From: an uncultured Neomegalonema sp.
GTDB lineage: Bacteria; Pseudomonadota; Alphaproteobacteria; Rhodobacterales; Rhodobacteraceae
DNA length: 64,000 nt
Assembly: GCA_937911325.1 (NCBI GenBank)
Contig: CALDSD010000045.1
Span: 18,012-82,011, forward strand
Direction of reading: 5' to 3'
The notes beneath the pieces were generated by a model. That model was given only the letters and a program-made list of their open reading frames with translations. It was not told the DNA's origin and did no database searches. Of the stretch, positions 1-7,014 are shown in pieces (position 1 is the stretch's first letter; each line of letters begins with the position of its first letter). Made by a program: the position numbers and the translations under genes.

Positions 1-1085
1 TGAACGCGGCGCAGATGTCGGTCCTTCATCGTGATGTCGAAGCCGCCGGTCAGATTGGCCTGAAACGCAAGGCCGCGCCCTGGAACAGCCCGCCGGTCTC
101 CTTCTTCACGGAAGTCGAGGAGGCGCGTTCCCTGTTTGCAGACCTGATCGGCGCATCCGGCGAGGACATCGCTGTTTGCCCCTCCGCCTCATACGGGATC
201 GCCGCCGCGGCGCGAAACATGTCTGTCGGCACGGGCCAGAACATCATCGTCTTTGAGACCCAGTTTCCCTCCAACGTCTACATATGGCGCAGGATCGCGG
301 CTGAGACCGGCGCAGAGATCATTACGGTGGCGCGCGACTCCGAGGGCGGCCTCACCGATCCGATTTGCGCCGCCATCAACGCGCAGACCGCCGTCGTCGC
401 AATTGGGATGGTGCACTGGGCGGACGGGACGAAGATCGACCTCGTCTCTGTGTCTCAACGCGCAAAGGAAGTCGGCGCCGCCCTGGTGTTGGACGGGTGC
501 CAGTACTTTGGAGGCTGTCCGTTCGACGTGGCGGAGGTCGATCCGGATTTCATCGCCGCGCCAATGTACAAGTGGCTTCTGGGCCCTTACGCGACCGGCT
601 TTCTCTATGTCGCGCCGCGCCATCATCACGGTCGGCCGCTCGAAGAGACCTGGATGAACCGAAAAGACGCCGCCAACTTCGCGGCTTTGGTGGAGTACAC
701 GGACGCGTACGCGCCCGGCGCCCGGCGCTTCGACATGGGTGAAAAGTCGAACTTCGCCTTGATGCCCATGGTCGTGGCGGCTCTGAAGCTGCTGCGGGAC
801 TGGCGCGTCGAGCGCATCGCAGCAACGCTTGACGCCCTCAATCAGAACCTGCTGGACGAGCTCGGCGCACGCGGCTTCACGCTGCCGCCCGAGCATCTGC
901 GAAGTCCGCACTATTTCGGCGTCGAGCTGCCCGCGAACGCCCCCGCAGACCTCGCGCAACGGATGGCGGCCGAGCAGATCTATGTCTCGGTCCGCGGCCC
1001 GAAAATGCGGATCGCCCCGCATCTGTGGATCGACGAGGAGGACTTCGCACGGTTCCTCGCCGCGGTTGATCGGCATCTGGACTAG
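1..1085 (+). CDS. Class V aminotransferase family protein (5' end cut by window)
   Basis: PLP-dependent aminotransferase of fold type I, class V (cysteine desulfurase/kynureninase-like). The reading frame is open from the first bases of the window and reads NAAQMSVLH. This matches the usual N-terminal 'LN-A-Q-S-P-L' stretch of the family, so the ATG at 15 is probably internal and the real start lies upstream. The cofactor site is visible: LVLDGCQYFGG supplies the pyridine-nitrogen Asp and a Gln, and APMYKWLLGPY supplies the Schiff-base Lys near base 570. The stop overlaps the stop of the convergent MDR gene by 4 bp (CTAG). Substrate cannot be assigned. Confidence 0.85.
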   Translation, partial: NAAQMSVLHRDVEAAGQIGLKRKAAPWNSPPVSFFTEVEEARSLFADLIGASGEDIAVCPSASYGIAAAARNMSVGTGQNIIVFETQFPSNVYIWRRIAAETGAEIITVARDSEGGLTDPICAAINAQTAVVAIGMVHWADGTKIDLVSVSQRAKEVGAALVLDGCQYFGGCPFDVAEVDPDFIAAPMYKWLLGPYATGFLYVAPRHHHGRPLEETWMNRKDAANFAALVEYTDAYAPGARRFDMGEKSNFALMPMVVAALKLLRDWRVERIAATLDALNQNLLDELGARGFTLPPEHLRSPHYFGVELPANAPADLAQRMAAEQIYVSVRGPKMRIAPHLWIDEEDFARFLAAVDRHLD

Positions 1086-2197
1086 GTCGTCTGCGAACTC
1101 GGCGGGATCAGCACGAAGTTGCCGAAATGCGTTTTCGCCATGAAGTCTTCCTGGGCCTTGGCGATCTCTGACAGCGGATAGGTCGCGGCCACGATTGGCC
1201 GGATCTCGCCGCGCTCGATATAGCCGATGAGATCCGGGAACACGGGCTCGTCCCAGGCTGTGCAGCCAATCAGCGTGATGTCTTTGAGATACATGTCGCG
1301 CATGTCTAGATCGACGATCGGCCCGGCTATGGCGCCCGAAGACACGAACCGCCCACCGCGTTTGAGAACCTTCAGCATGTTGGGGAACCCAGGGCCCGCG
1401 ACGTTGTCGACGACGACATCGACGGACTCAGACCCAAGCTCCGCAACCAGATCGGCGTGTCGGTCCAACGCCCGCGCCGCGCCGAGCTCCAACAGCAGAT
1501 TGGCCTTCGACGCGCTGGTGATCGCCGTAACGCGGGCGCCCCGTCGTTTGGCGAGTTGCACCGTCGCCGAGCCGACCCCGCCCGAGGCCCCCACGACCAG
1601 AACATGATCGCCGGGGCTCACCCTCGCCCGGTGCAACATGTTCTCTGCGGTGCCGTACGCGCAGGGGATCGTCGCGAGCTCCGCGTCGGTCCAGTCGCAG
1701 TCGACCGGAAAGACCTCCTTCACGGGAACCTTCACATATTCCGCAAAGGCGCCGTCGAAATCGGACGCCATCCAAACATTGTCCATTGTGTCGTAGCCAT
1801 TGGGACGCATGCAGGCGCGCACCAGGACCCGCGCGCCCGTCCAGGCCGCGTCGACATCCGGACCGACCTCGGCCACCTCGCCGCAGCAATCCGTGCCCTG
1901 AATGAACGGGAACGGCGTTTTCTCATTCCAGCCGCCGTCGGCCTTCTGTTCGGAGGCTGCGCTTTGCGCATCCGCCGTCATCGCCGTATCGCCTGTGACG
2001 CTGGACGAATACCAGCCCAACCGCGTGTTGATTTCCGTGTTGTTCACCCCGGCGGCCAGAACGCGCAGAAGCACCTCGCCCGCCCCCGGTTTTGGAACCG
2101 GAACGGCTCGATAGTCGAGCTTGTCGTAGCCGCCGTTGCCGGTTGTGACGACGGCCATCATCGTACGCTTCGCGTCCGTTGTATCGAACCTGTCCAT
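1082..2197 (-). CDS. Zinc-type alcohol dehydrogenase-like / quinone oxidoreductase (MDR family)
   Basis: Medium-chain dehydrogenase/reductase of about 371 aa. It has an N-terminal GroES-like domain with IQGTDCCGEVAEVG and a Rossmann NAD(P)-binding segment with VVGASGGVGSATVQLA. An upstream GTG at 2257 would add 20 residues, but the ATG at 2197 is preferred because an AGGCGAG ribosome site lies about 9 bases before it and the residues before it look unstructured. It is convergent with the aminotransferase, the stops overlapping by 4 bp. Substrate unknown; it does not look like the acrylyl-CoA reductase AcuI. Confidence 0.85.
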   Translation of the reverse strand: MDRFDTTDAKRTMMAVVTTGNGGYDKLDYRAVPVPKPGAGEVLLRVLAAGVNNTEINTRLGWYSSSVTGDTAMTADAQSAASEQKADGGWNEKTPFPFIQGTDCCGEVAEVGPDVDAAWTGARVLVRACMRPNGYDTMDNVWMASDFDGAFAEYVKVPVKEVFPVDCDWTDAELATIPCAYGTAENMLHRARVSPGDHVLVVGASGGVGSATVQLAKRRGARVTAITSASKANLLLELGAARALDRHADLVAELGSESVDVVVDNVAGPGFPNMLKVLKRGGRFVSSGAIAGPIVDLDMRDMYLKDITLIGCTAWDEPVFPDLIGYIERGEIRPIVAATYPLSEIAKAQEDFMAKTHFGNFVLIPPSSQTT

Positions 2198-2272
2198 GTC
2201 AGTGCTCGCCTGTTGCCCGCTTGCCCAGAAGGTTTGCCTCGCGCCAGATCCGAGCACAAAGCGACGCGGCTG

Positions 2273-2761
2273 TCACTCATCCGGCGCGGCGAGTTCGAAA
2301 CACTGTGAGCCGGCGCCGTGCCGCCAGTCGCGCCGCCCGGGGGGCCTGAGCCGATAGGGGCCATCCTCAGCCTCGGTCGCGTCGGTCGCAAAGTCGGCGC
2401 AAAGTTGATAGCTGTTCACGCCGAGCGGATCATAGGCGCAGTCGCCGCAGAGCCGCGCGACCTCCGCATTCGAGCGCGCCCGATGCACCCGCGAGCAGAC
2501 CGAGGCGGTGGCCGCCGGGTCCGGAACGAATTCGGCGAGTCTCGCCAGATCATCGGGCAGCTCTCCGGTCTGCGCATATCGGCAGTCGATCAGATCGGCG
2601 AGTTGGTCGAGACGCGAGACGCGTTCGAGGTCCAGGCGATGGGCGCGCTCCTGCCAGGGGCTTCGGATCATGCTCAGCGCGAGCGCCACCGCCGCCAGAA
2701 CCGCGGCCCCGCCCGCGATGGCGAGGAACCGCCCACGACGTTCACGACTGTTGAGCGTCAT
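2273..2761 (-). CDS. Single-pass membrane protein, hypothetical
   Basis: 162 aa. A short basic N-terminus is followed by one hydrophobic segment (about residues 13-33) and a periplasmic part with six cysteines (including VCSRV, LCGDCAYD, QLCAD and QCFEL), suggesting disulfides. The size and layout (one helix, then a helical stretch ending 'TGELPDDLARL') resemble pseudopilin-like or DUF5671-associated proteins, but no family can be named. The start overlaps the end of the upstream DUF5671 gene by 20 bp, so the two are translated from one message and probably act together. Confidence 0.7.
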   Translation of the reverse strand: MTLNSRERRGRFLAIAGGAAVLAAVALALSMIRSPWQERAHRLDLERVSRLDQLADLIDCRYAQTGELPDDLARLAEFVPDPAATASVCSRVHRARSNAEVARLCGDCAYDPLGVNSYQLCADFATDATEAEDGPYRLRPPGRRDWRHGAGSQCFELAAPDE

Positions 2762-3383
2762 CGGAAACCGTCCGGTAGTAGAACAGGAAGATTGGGCCGG
2801 CGATCGCTGCGACGATTACGATCTTCAGGCAGAACCGTAAGGTAAGCTCGCCGCGCAGGAACTCGTAGATCAAGGCCACCACATCGCCGATCAACACCAT
2901 CGCTGCGATGAACAGCGCGATGTAGGTGAGCCACTTGCGCACGGAGGAGGCGCGTTTGGCTGGATCAGCGGCGACCTCCCGACCGATCCGCCGAGCGACC
3001 AGCCCAAACACAGGAACCGAGACCGCAAGCATAGCGACGCACCACCGGATCCAATCATCCGAATATCCGCGGTACTCGCCCAGATCCGGATCAGGGATCA
3101 GCCGGTCCACAAGCTCGAAGAGCAAAGCGCCCAGATAGAACGCGCTCAAACTCAATGTCAGGAACAGCAGCAGGTAAAGAAAGGCGTCTCGCGCGGACAC
3201 CGACGGACGCGGGCGCGGCACCGCCATTGGAAAATCGACTGCGGCGTAGGCCGCCAGCGCGGATCTCGCCTCCCCCGGCGGCCATCCCGCTACCGTGAGC
3301 GCGCGTTCAATCGCCTCGCGCGACTCGCCGCGATCAAGCGCCCGTCCAACGAATTCGATGAGATCTTTATCGGCTGACGCCAT
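2742..3383 (-). CDS. DUF5671-like multi-pass membrane protein
   Basis: 213 aa. A short helical cytoplasmic N-terminus (residues 1-50, containing 'ALTVAGWPPGEARSAL', a UBA-like helical pair) precedes four predicted membrane segments at about 66-88, 110-130, 150-170 and 185-203. This arrangement is typical of DUF5671 proteins. The ATG at 3383 has a strong GGGGGG-rich ribosome site. It overlaps the downstream single-pass protein. Function is not known; the pairing with a cysteine-rich single-pass partner is the only functional hint. Confidence 0.7.
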   Translation of the reverse strand: MASADKDLIEFVGRALDRGESREAIERALTVAGWPPGEARSALAAYAAVDFPMAVPRPRPSVSARDAFLYLLLFLTLSLSAFYLGALLFELVDRLIPDPDLGEYRGYSDDWIRWCVAMLAVSVPVFGLVARRIGREVAADPAKRASSVRKWLTYIALFIAAMVLIGDVVALIYEFLRGELTLRFCLKIVIVAAIAGPIFLFYYRTVSDDAQQS

Positions 3384-3533
3384 GTGGTCACCCCCCTAGC
3401 TGGTGGGCGATCGTTGCGCGAGCGCGAGCCGGGATTGTGACGATCTCACGCTCGATCCAAGGCGGCGAAACAGAATGTTTGCCTTTTGTTCTTCTCTTTG
3501 GCAGCGTCCCCTCAAAGGATTCGGAGGACTAAG

Positions 3534-4085
3534 ATGGGGATCGGTCGAAAACTGAATGGCGGCTTGCGCGCCTTCATTGAGCGACAACCGATGTTTTTTG
3601 TCGCGACGGCTGCGCCGGAAGGGCGGGTGAACGTGTCTCCCAAAGGAATGGACACCCTTCGGATTTTGTCGGACGACCGGATCGTTTGGCTCAATCTCAG
3701 CGGCAGCGGAAATGAAACGGCGGCGCACTTGCGCGAGACGCCCCGCATGACTTTGATGTTTTGCGCTTTCGACGGCGATCCGATGATTTTGCGGGCGTAC
3801 GGAACAGCCGCAACGCTCCACCCCCGTGATCCCGGCTGGGCTGAACTCGGGCCGCTCTTTCCCGAGATCGCCGGCTCGCGTCAGATCTTCGATCTCAAGA
3901 TCGACATGGTGCAGACCTCTTGTGGTTCCGGCGTGCCGGAGATGTCGCTCGTCCGCAGCCGCGGCGAGGAGGAGCTCGCGCCGTTTTACGCCGAGATGGG
4001 TCCCGACGGCGTAAAGGACTACTGGAGCCGCAAGAACACCCGCAGCATCGACGACAAGCCAACCGGTATCTTCGAGAGCGAATGA
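3534..4085 (+). CDS. Pyridoxamine 5'-phosphate oxidase-fold family protein
   Basis: 183 aa with the split-barrel flavin-binding fold: FFVATAAPEGRVNVSPKGMD, then a strand pair 'IVWLNLSGSGNETAAHLRETPRMTLMF'. The start at 3534 is chosen because GGAGG lies 8 bases upstream; an earlier in-frame TTG (3486) has no such support. The C-terminal part (SCGSGVPEMSL, YWSRKNTRSIDDKPTGI) is characteristic of a subgroup of F420/FMN-binding PNPOx-like proteins, not of true PdxH. Cofactor and substrate are not determinable. It lies convergent to the TetR gene. Confidence 0.82.
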   Translation: MGIGRKLNGGLRAFIERQPMFFVATAAPEGRVNVSPKGMDTLRILSDDRIVWLNLSGSGNETAAHLRETPRMTLMFCAFDGDPMILRAYGTAATLHPRDPGWAELGPLFPEIAGSRQIFDLKIDMVQTSCGSGVPEMSLVRSRGEEELAPFYAEMGPDGVKDYWSRKNTRSIDDKPTGIFESE

Positions 4086-4091
4086 CGCGGC

Positions 4092-4673
4092 TTATCCGGC
4101 GACGAGCATGCGCTGCGCGAGCCATTTCGTCCGGTCGAGGTAGTGTTCTTGCGACCACCCGCGGTCCTGGCGCAAATGCTCCCAGTTCCGCACGGACAGC
4201 AGCGTCCACAAGAGATCACTGGCGTCGCCGACGGAAAGATCGGGCCGAAGCTGACCGGTTTCTTCGAGAGACCGCACCGCCGCGGCGCAACCGTGCATCA
4301 GCGCTCGCATCCGATCACGCCAGGCTTCGGCCGCGTCCACATCGGTTTCCTGGATCGCCAGCAGAGCCTTTGAGATCCCATAGATTTCCGGAATGTAGTC
4401 GCCCCAGGCTTGGATGAACGCGTCGAGCCGATCGATCCCCGCTGCGGCGCGGCTCGCCGCGAGCCGGTCGTCGATGTTTTTGACCTCGTCAACATAGCGG
4501 GTCGTGTCGATCAACAGATTCGCCCGTGTCGGAAAGTGCAGATAGACCGCCTGGCGGCTCACGCCGGCCGCCTTGGCGATGTCGCTCATCCGTACCCCGG
4601 CCGCCCCTTCCTCCAGCAGCCGCCAAGCCGCCTGCAGTATCCGGGTTCTGGTATCAGATTCAGCACTTGACAT
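4092..4673 (-). CDS. TetR/AcrR family transcriptional regulator
   Basis: 193 aa. The N-terminal helix-turn-helix DNA-binding domain (residues about 8-55) includes MSDIAKAAGVSRQAVYLHF; the C-terminal ligand-binding part is divergent. It is transcribed away from the DUF1772 membrane gene at 4741. The gap and the repressor's own start codon are covered by three copies of one operator-like sequence, so self-repression and repression of the neighbour is the natural model. The inducer is unknown. Confidence 0.9.
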   Translation of the reverse strand: MSSAESDTRTRILQAAWRLLEEGAAGVRMSDIAKAAGVSRQAVYLHFPTRANLLIDTTRYVDEVKNIDDRLAASRAAAGIDRLDAFIQAWGDYIPEIYGISKALLAIQETDVDAAEAWRDRMRALMHGCAAAVRSLEETGQLRPDLSVGDASDLLWTLLSVRNWEHLRQDRGWSQEHYLDRTKWLAQRMLVAG

Positions 4674-4724
4674 CGCGTCAAGCTACCATAACTTGACATC
4701 GTGTCAATTTACACGATGTCAAGT
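4667..4724. promoter_or_regulatory. Triple operator for the divergent TetR gene
   Basis: Seen directly: TTGACATCGCGTCAA at 4667-4681 overlaps the TetR ATG (4671-4673), TTGACATCGTGTCAA is at 4693-4707, and an inverted third copy TTACACGATGTCAA is at 4709-4722. The last two form a perfect 14-bp inverted repeat (ACTTGACATCGTGT, 6-nt spacer, ACACGATGTCAAGT; 4691-4724). Each copy is itself near-palindromic around ATCG. This is a typical layout for cooperative TetR dimer binding in a divergent promoter. Confidence 0.85.
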
Positions 4725-4740
4725 TTGATGGGAGATGACG

Positions 4741-5235
4741 ATGCCGACCGATCCACTCGTCTACTTCTGCCTTGTCGCCGGTCTCAGCAGCGCGCTTGTC
4801 GCCGGCGTTTTCCAGTCTTTCTCGGATTTCGTGATGCAAGGACTGACCGCCGTCCGGCCCGCCTCCGGGGCCGAGGCGATGCGGATGATCAACCGCACGG
4901 TCTTCCGCTCGGCTTTTCTGGCGATGTTTTTGGCGCTGGTTCCCGCTTCATTGATGCTCGCCGGCTATGCTTGGTTCACGATGTCCGGCGCGGCGCAGAC
5001 ATGGATCGTCGCTGGCGCGATGACGTATCTGCCGAGCGTGTTCCTGGTGACGATCCTGGGCAACGTGCCCCGCAACGAGCAGCTCGACCGTCTCGATCCC
5101 CACGCGCCTGAAACCGAGAGATACTGGCGCCGATACGGCGTTGAGTGGACACGGCTCAACCATGTCCGAACCCTTGGCTCTGTCGTTACAGGCGTGTGCT
5201 TCCTGATGGCCGCGCTCGCGCTTTCAACAGCGTAA
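4741..5235 (+). CDS. DUF1772-type four-helix membrane protein
   Basis: 164 aa with hydrophobic segments at about 7-27, 55-77, 85-105 and 140-160, an internal 'LGNVPRNEQLD' loop, and 'YWRRYGVEWTRLNHVRTL' before the last helix. These are hallmarks of the DUF1772/anthrone-oxygenase-like superfamily. The ATG at 4741 is preferred over the one 6 bases upstream because GGGAG then sits at proper spacing. It is divergently paired with the TetR repressor and is probably its regulated target. The molecular function of bacterial members is not established. Confidence 0.8.
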   Translation: MPTDPLVYFCLVAGLSSALVAGVFQSFSDFVMQGLTAVRPASGAEAMRMINRTVFRSAFLAMFLALVPASLMLAGYAWFTMSGAAQTWIVAGAMTYLPSVFLVTILGNVPRNEQLDRLDPHAPETERYWRRYGVEWTRLNHVRTLGSVVTGVCFLMAALALSTA

Positions 5236-5279
5236 AGCGATTTCGCTCGACGGCGAAAAGCGTGCTGAAAAATCGCTTT
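5234..5279. repeat. Intergenic palindromic element (AAAGCGATTT...AAATCGCTTT)
   Basis: Perfect 10-bp arms AAAGCGATTT (5234-5243) and AAATCGCTTT (5270-5279) enclose a second pair, TTTCGC / GCGAAA (5241-5246 and 5253-5258). It begins at the stop codon of the DUF1772 gene. It could serve as its terminator, although no T-tract follows. The motif resembles dispersed intergenic palindromes found in Rhizobiales genomes; that comparison is from memory. Confidence 0.5.
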
Positions 5280-5329
5280 GCGCGCCGCCTGAAGAAAAAG
5301 CTTCGCGCTAGGGCGCGTCCCCTCCTTGA

Positions 5330-5352
5330 CAGGCGCGTGGATTGAGCGCCTG
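5330..5352. promoter_or_regulatory. Inverted repeat upstream of the sox operon
   Basis: CAGGCGC (5330-5336) and GCGCCTG (5346-5352) form a perfect 7-bp inverted repeat with a 9-nt spacer, about 50-70 bases before the soxB ATG. It overlaps a TTGACA hexamer (5326-5331) that could be a -35 element; no convincing -10 stands at the right distance. Candidate operator for sarcosine or one-carbon control; the regulator is not identified. Confidence 0.35.
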
Positions 5353-5401
5353 CATAAGTCCCTAGAAACGACTGTCGTGTTTTGGTTCGGGACTCTGTCA
5401 A

Positions 5402-6667
5402 ATGGGCCGCTACTCCGCCTGGGAAATCATCAAACAAGGCCTGACCGGCAACAAGGGATGGGAGCGCGCCTGGCGCGACCCGGAACCGAAGGCCCGGTAC
5501 GACGCCATCGTCGTCGGCGGCGGCGGGCACGGACTGGCGACCGCTTACTATCTCGCGAAAGAGCACGGCATCCGGAATGTCGCCGTGCTCGAGAAAGGCT
5601 GGTTGGGCGGCGGCAACGCCGGGCGGAACACCACGATTGTCCGGTCGAACTACATGATCCCCGGCAACACCGAGTTCTACGAGTTCAGCCTGAAGATCTG
5701 GGAAAACCTCTCTCAGGATCTGAACTACAACGTGATGATGAGCCAACGTGGACAGATCGTGCTGTTCCACTCGCCCGCCGGTCGCGACGCGGCGGCGCGA
5801 CGGCTGAACATCATGCGCCTGAACGGCATCGACGGCGAGCTTCTGGACCGAGAGCAGGTCATGAAGATGGTCCCGCATCTCGATTATTCCGAGAATGCGC
5901 GCTTCCACATCCTCGGCGCGGCCTACCAGCCACGCGCGGGCACCGCCAGACATGACGCCGTGAACTGGGGCTTTGCGCGCGCCGCCGACCAGTTGGGCGT
6001 CGACATCATTCAGAACTGCGAGGTCACCGGTTTCTTGCACGACGCGACCGGCGCCGCGATCGGCGTGCAGACGACCCGCGGCGAGATCCGCGCCGGCAAG
6101 ATTGGGGTTGCAGTCGCAGGTCATTCGAACCGGGTGGCGCAGATGGCCGGGGTTGGGCGGCTGCCCATCGAAGCGCATGCGCTGCAGGCGTTCGTATCCG
6201 AAGCGGTGAAGCCGCATCTCGACTATGTCATTGCGTTTGGCGGCATCGGCCACTTCTACATTAGCCAGTCCGACAAGGGCGGCATGGTCTATGGCGGCGA
6301 CCTCGACATGTACAACAACTACGCTCAGCGTGGGATGCTGCCTGTCGTGCATGACGTGCATGAGTGCGTCATGCAGGTGATGCCGTCGCTTGGCCGCGCA
6401 CGTCTGTTGCGCAGCTGGGGCGGGATCATGGACATGTCGATGGACGGTTCCCCGATCATCGACAAGAGCCCGGTCGAAGGCCTCTACCTCAATTGCGGCT
6501 GGTGCTACGGCGGTTTCAAGGCGACGCCGGCGAGCGGGTTCTGTTTCGCGCATCTCATCGCCAAGGACGAACCGCATCCGGCGGGCGCCGGTCTTCGCCT
6601 GGATCGTTTCCGCCATGGCGCGATGATCGACGAGAAAGGCGCGGGCGCAACCGCATGGCATCATTAA
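5402..6667 (+). CDS. soxB: Sarcosine oxidase, beta subunit
   Basis: 421 aa, the usual length for heterotetrameric sarcosine oxidase beta. The N-terminus MGRYSAWEIIKQGL is typical of SoxB. A GxGxxG FAD site (IVVGGGGHGLATAYYLA) follows at about residues 36-52. The His in GTARHDAVNWGFA (about residue 184) corresponds to the histidine known to carry covalent FMN in the family. The enzyme oxidises sarcosine to glycine and, with the GcvT part of SoxA, passes the methyl carbon to tetrahydrofolate with H2O2 formation. It is first in the sox operon. The stop codon is inside a 17-bp tandem repeat. Confidence 0.96.
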   Translation: MGRYSAWEIIKQGLTGNKGWERAWRDPEPKARYDAIVVGGGGHGLATAYYLAKEHGIRNVAVLEKGWLGGGNAGRNTTIVRSNYMIPGNTEFYEFSLKIWENLSQDLNYNVMMSQRGQIVLFHSPAGRDAAARRLNIMRLNGIDGELLDREQVMKMVPHLDYSENARFHILGAAYQPRAGTARHDAVNWGFARAADQLGVDIIQNCEVTGFLHDATGAAIGVQTTRGEIRAGKIGVAVAGHSNRVAQMAGVGRLPIEAHALQAFVSEAVKPHLDYVIAFGGIGHFYISQSDKGGMVYGGDLDMYNNYAQRGMLPVVHDVHECVMQVMPSLGRARLLRSWGGIMDMSMDGSPIIDKSPVEGLYLNCGWCYGGFKATPASGFCFAHLIAKDEPHPAGAGLRLDRFRHGAMIDEKGAGATAWHH

Positions 6668-6706
6668 CTCTCTGGCATCACTAACTTTCTGGCATCATTA
6701 AGGATC
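6656..6706 (+). repeat. Three 17-bp tandem repeats spanning the soxB stop
   Basis: Units TGGCATCATTAACTCTC (6656-6672), TGGCATCACTAACTTTC (6673-6689) and TGGCATCATTAAGGATC (6690-6706). The first encodes the last soxB residues (Trp-His-His-stop); the next two fill most of the soxB-soxD gap. A 17-bp unit puts the copies in different frames, so they do not extend the protein. Probably a slippage duplication; a role in mRNA decay or coupling is possible. Confidence 0.85.
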
Positions 6707-6714
6707 GGCCGAGC

Positions 6715-7014
6715 ATGCTACGCATTCCATGCCCCTATTGCGGCGTCCGCGACCAGTCCGAGTTCGACTATGGCGGCGACGCGACCGTGAACTACCCGGC
6801 TCTCGACGCCTCCGAACAGGAATGGTTCGAGGCCGTCTATCTGCGGGACGATCCAAAAGGTCCTCATACCGAACTCTGGCGGCATGCCCGCGGCTGTCGG
6901 ATGTGGATCATCGTCGAGCGCAACACCGTCACGCATGAGATCACTGGAGCGCGACCTGCAAACCCGGCGCACGCTGAAGTCCTGAAACGCGACTTTGAGC
7001 TGGAGACGACATAA
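6715..7014 (+). CDS. soxD: Sarcosine oxidase, delta subunit
   Basis: 99 aa, normal for SoxD. Zinc ligands match those known for the family: Cys6 and Cys9 in IPCPYCG, and His57 and Cys61 in ELWRHARGC. The small subunit caps the alpha/beta interface of the tetramer. It lies 47 bp after soxB, and its TAA overlaps the soxA ATG (TAATG), indicating translational coupling. Confidence 0.96.
   Translation: MLRIPCPYCGVRDQSEFDYGGDATVNYPALDASEQEWFEAVYLRDDPKGPHTELWRHARGCRMWIIVERNTVTHEITGARPANPAHAEVLKRDFELETT

Noticed and set aside
189..1076. Long reading frame antisense to the aminotransferase
   Set aside because: Mirror of GC-rich codon bias; the sense strand has clear PLP-enzyme motifs.
1082..2197. 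Acrylyl-CoA reductase AcuI as partner of the DMSP lyase
   Set aside because: Sequence is MDR family but lacks the AcuI N-terminal pattern, and it lies more than 50 kb from the lyase.
5326..5358. A sigma-70 promoter for soxB (TTGACA plus CATAAG)
   Set aside because: Spacing between the two elements is about 21 bp, too long for a confident promoter call.
6656..6706. Start of a CRISPR-like array
   Set aside because: The units are directly adjacent with no spacers, and only three exist.
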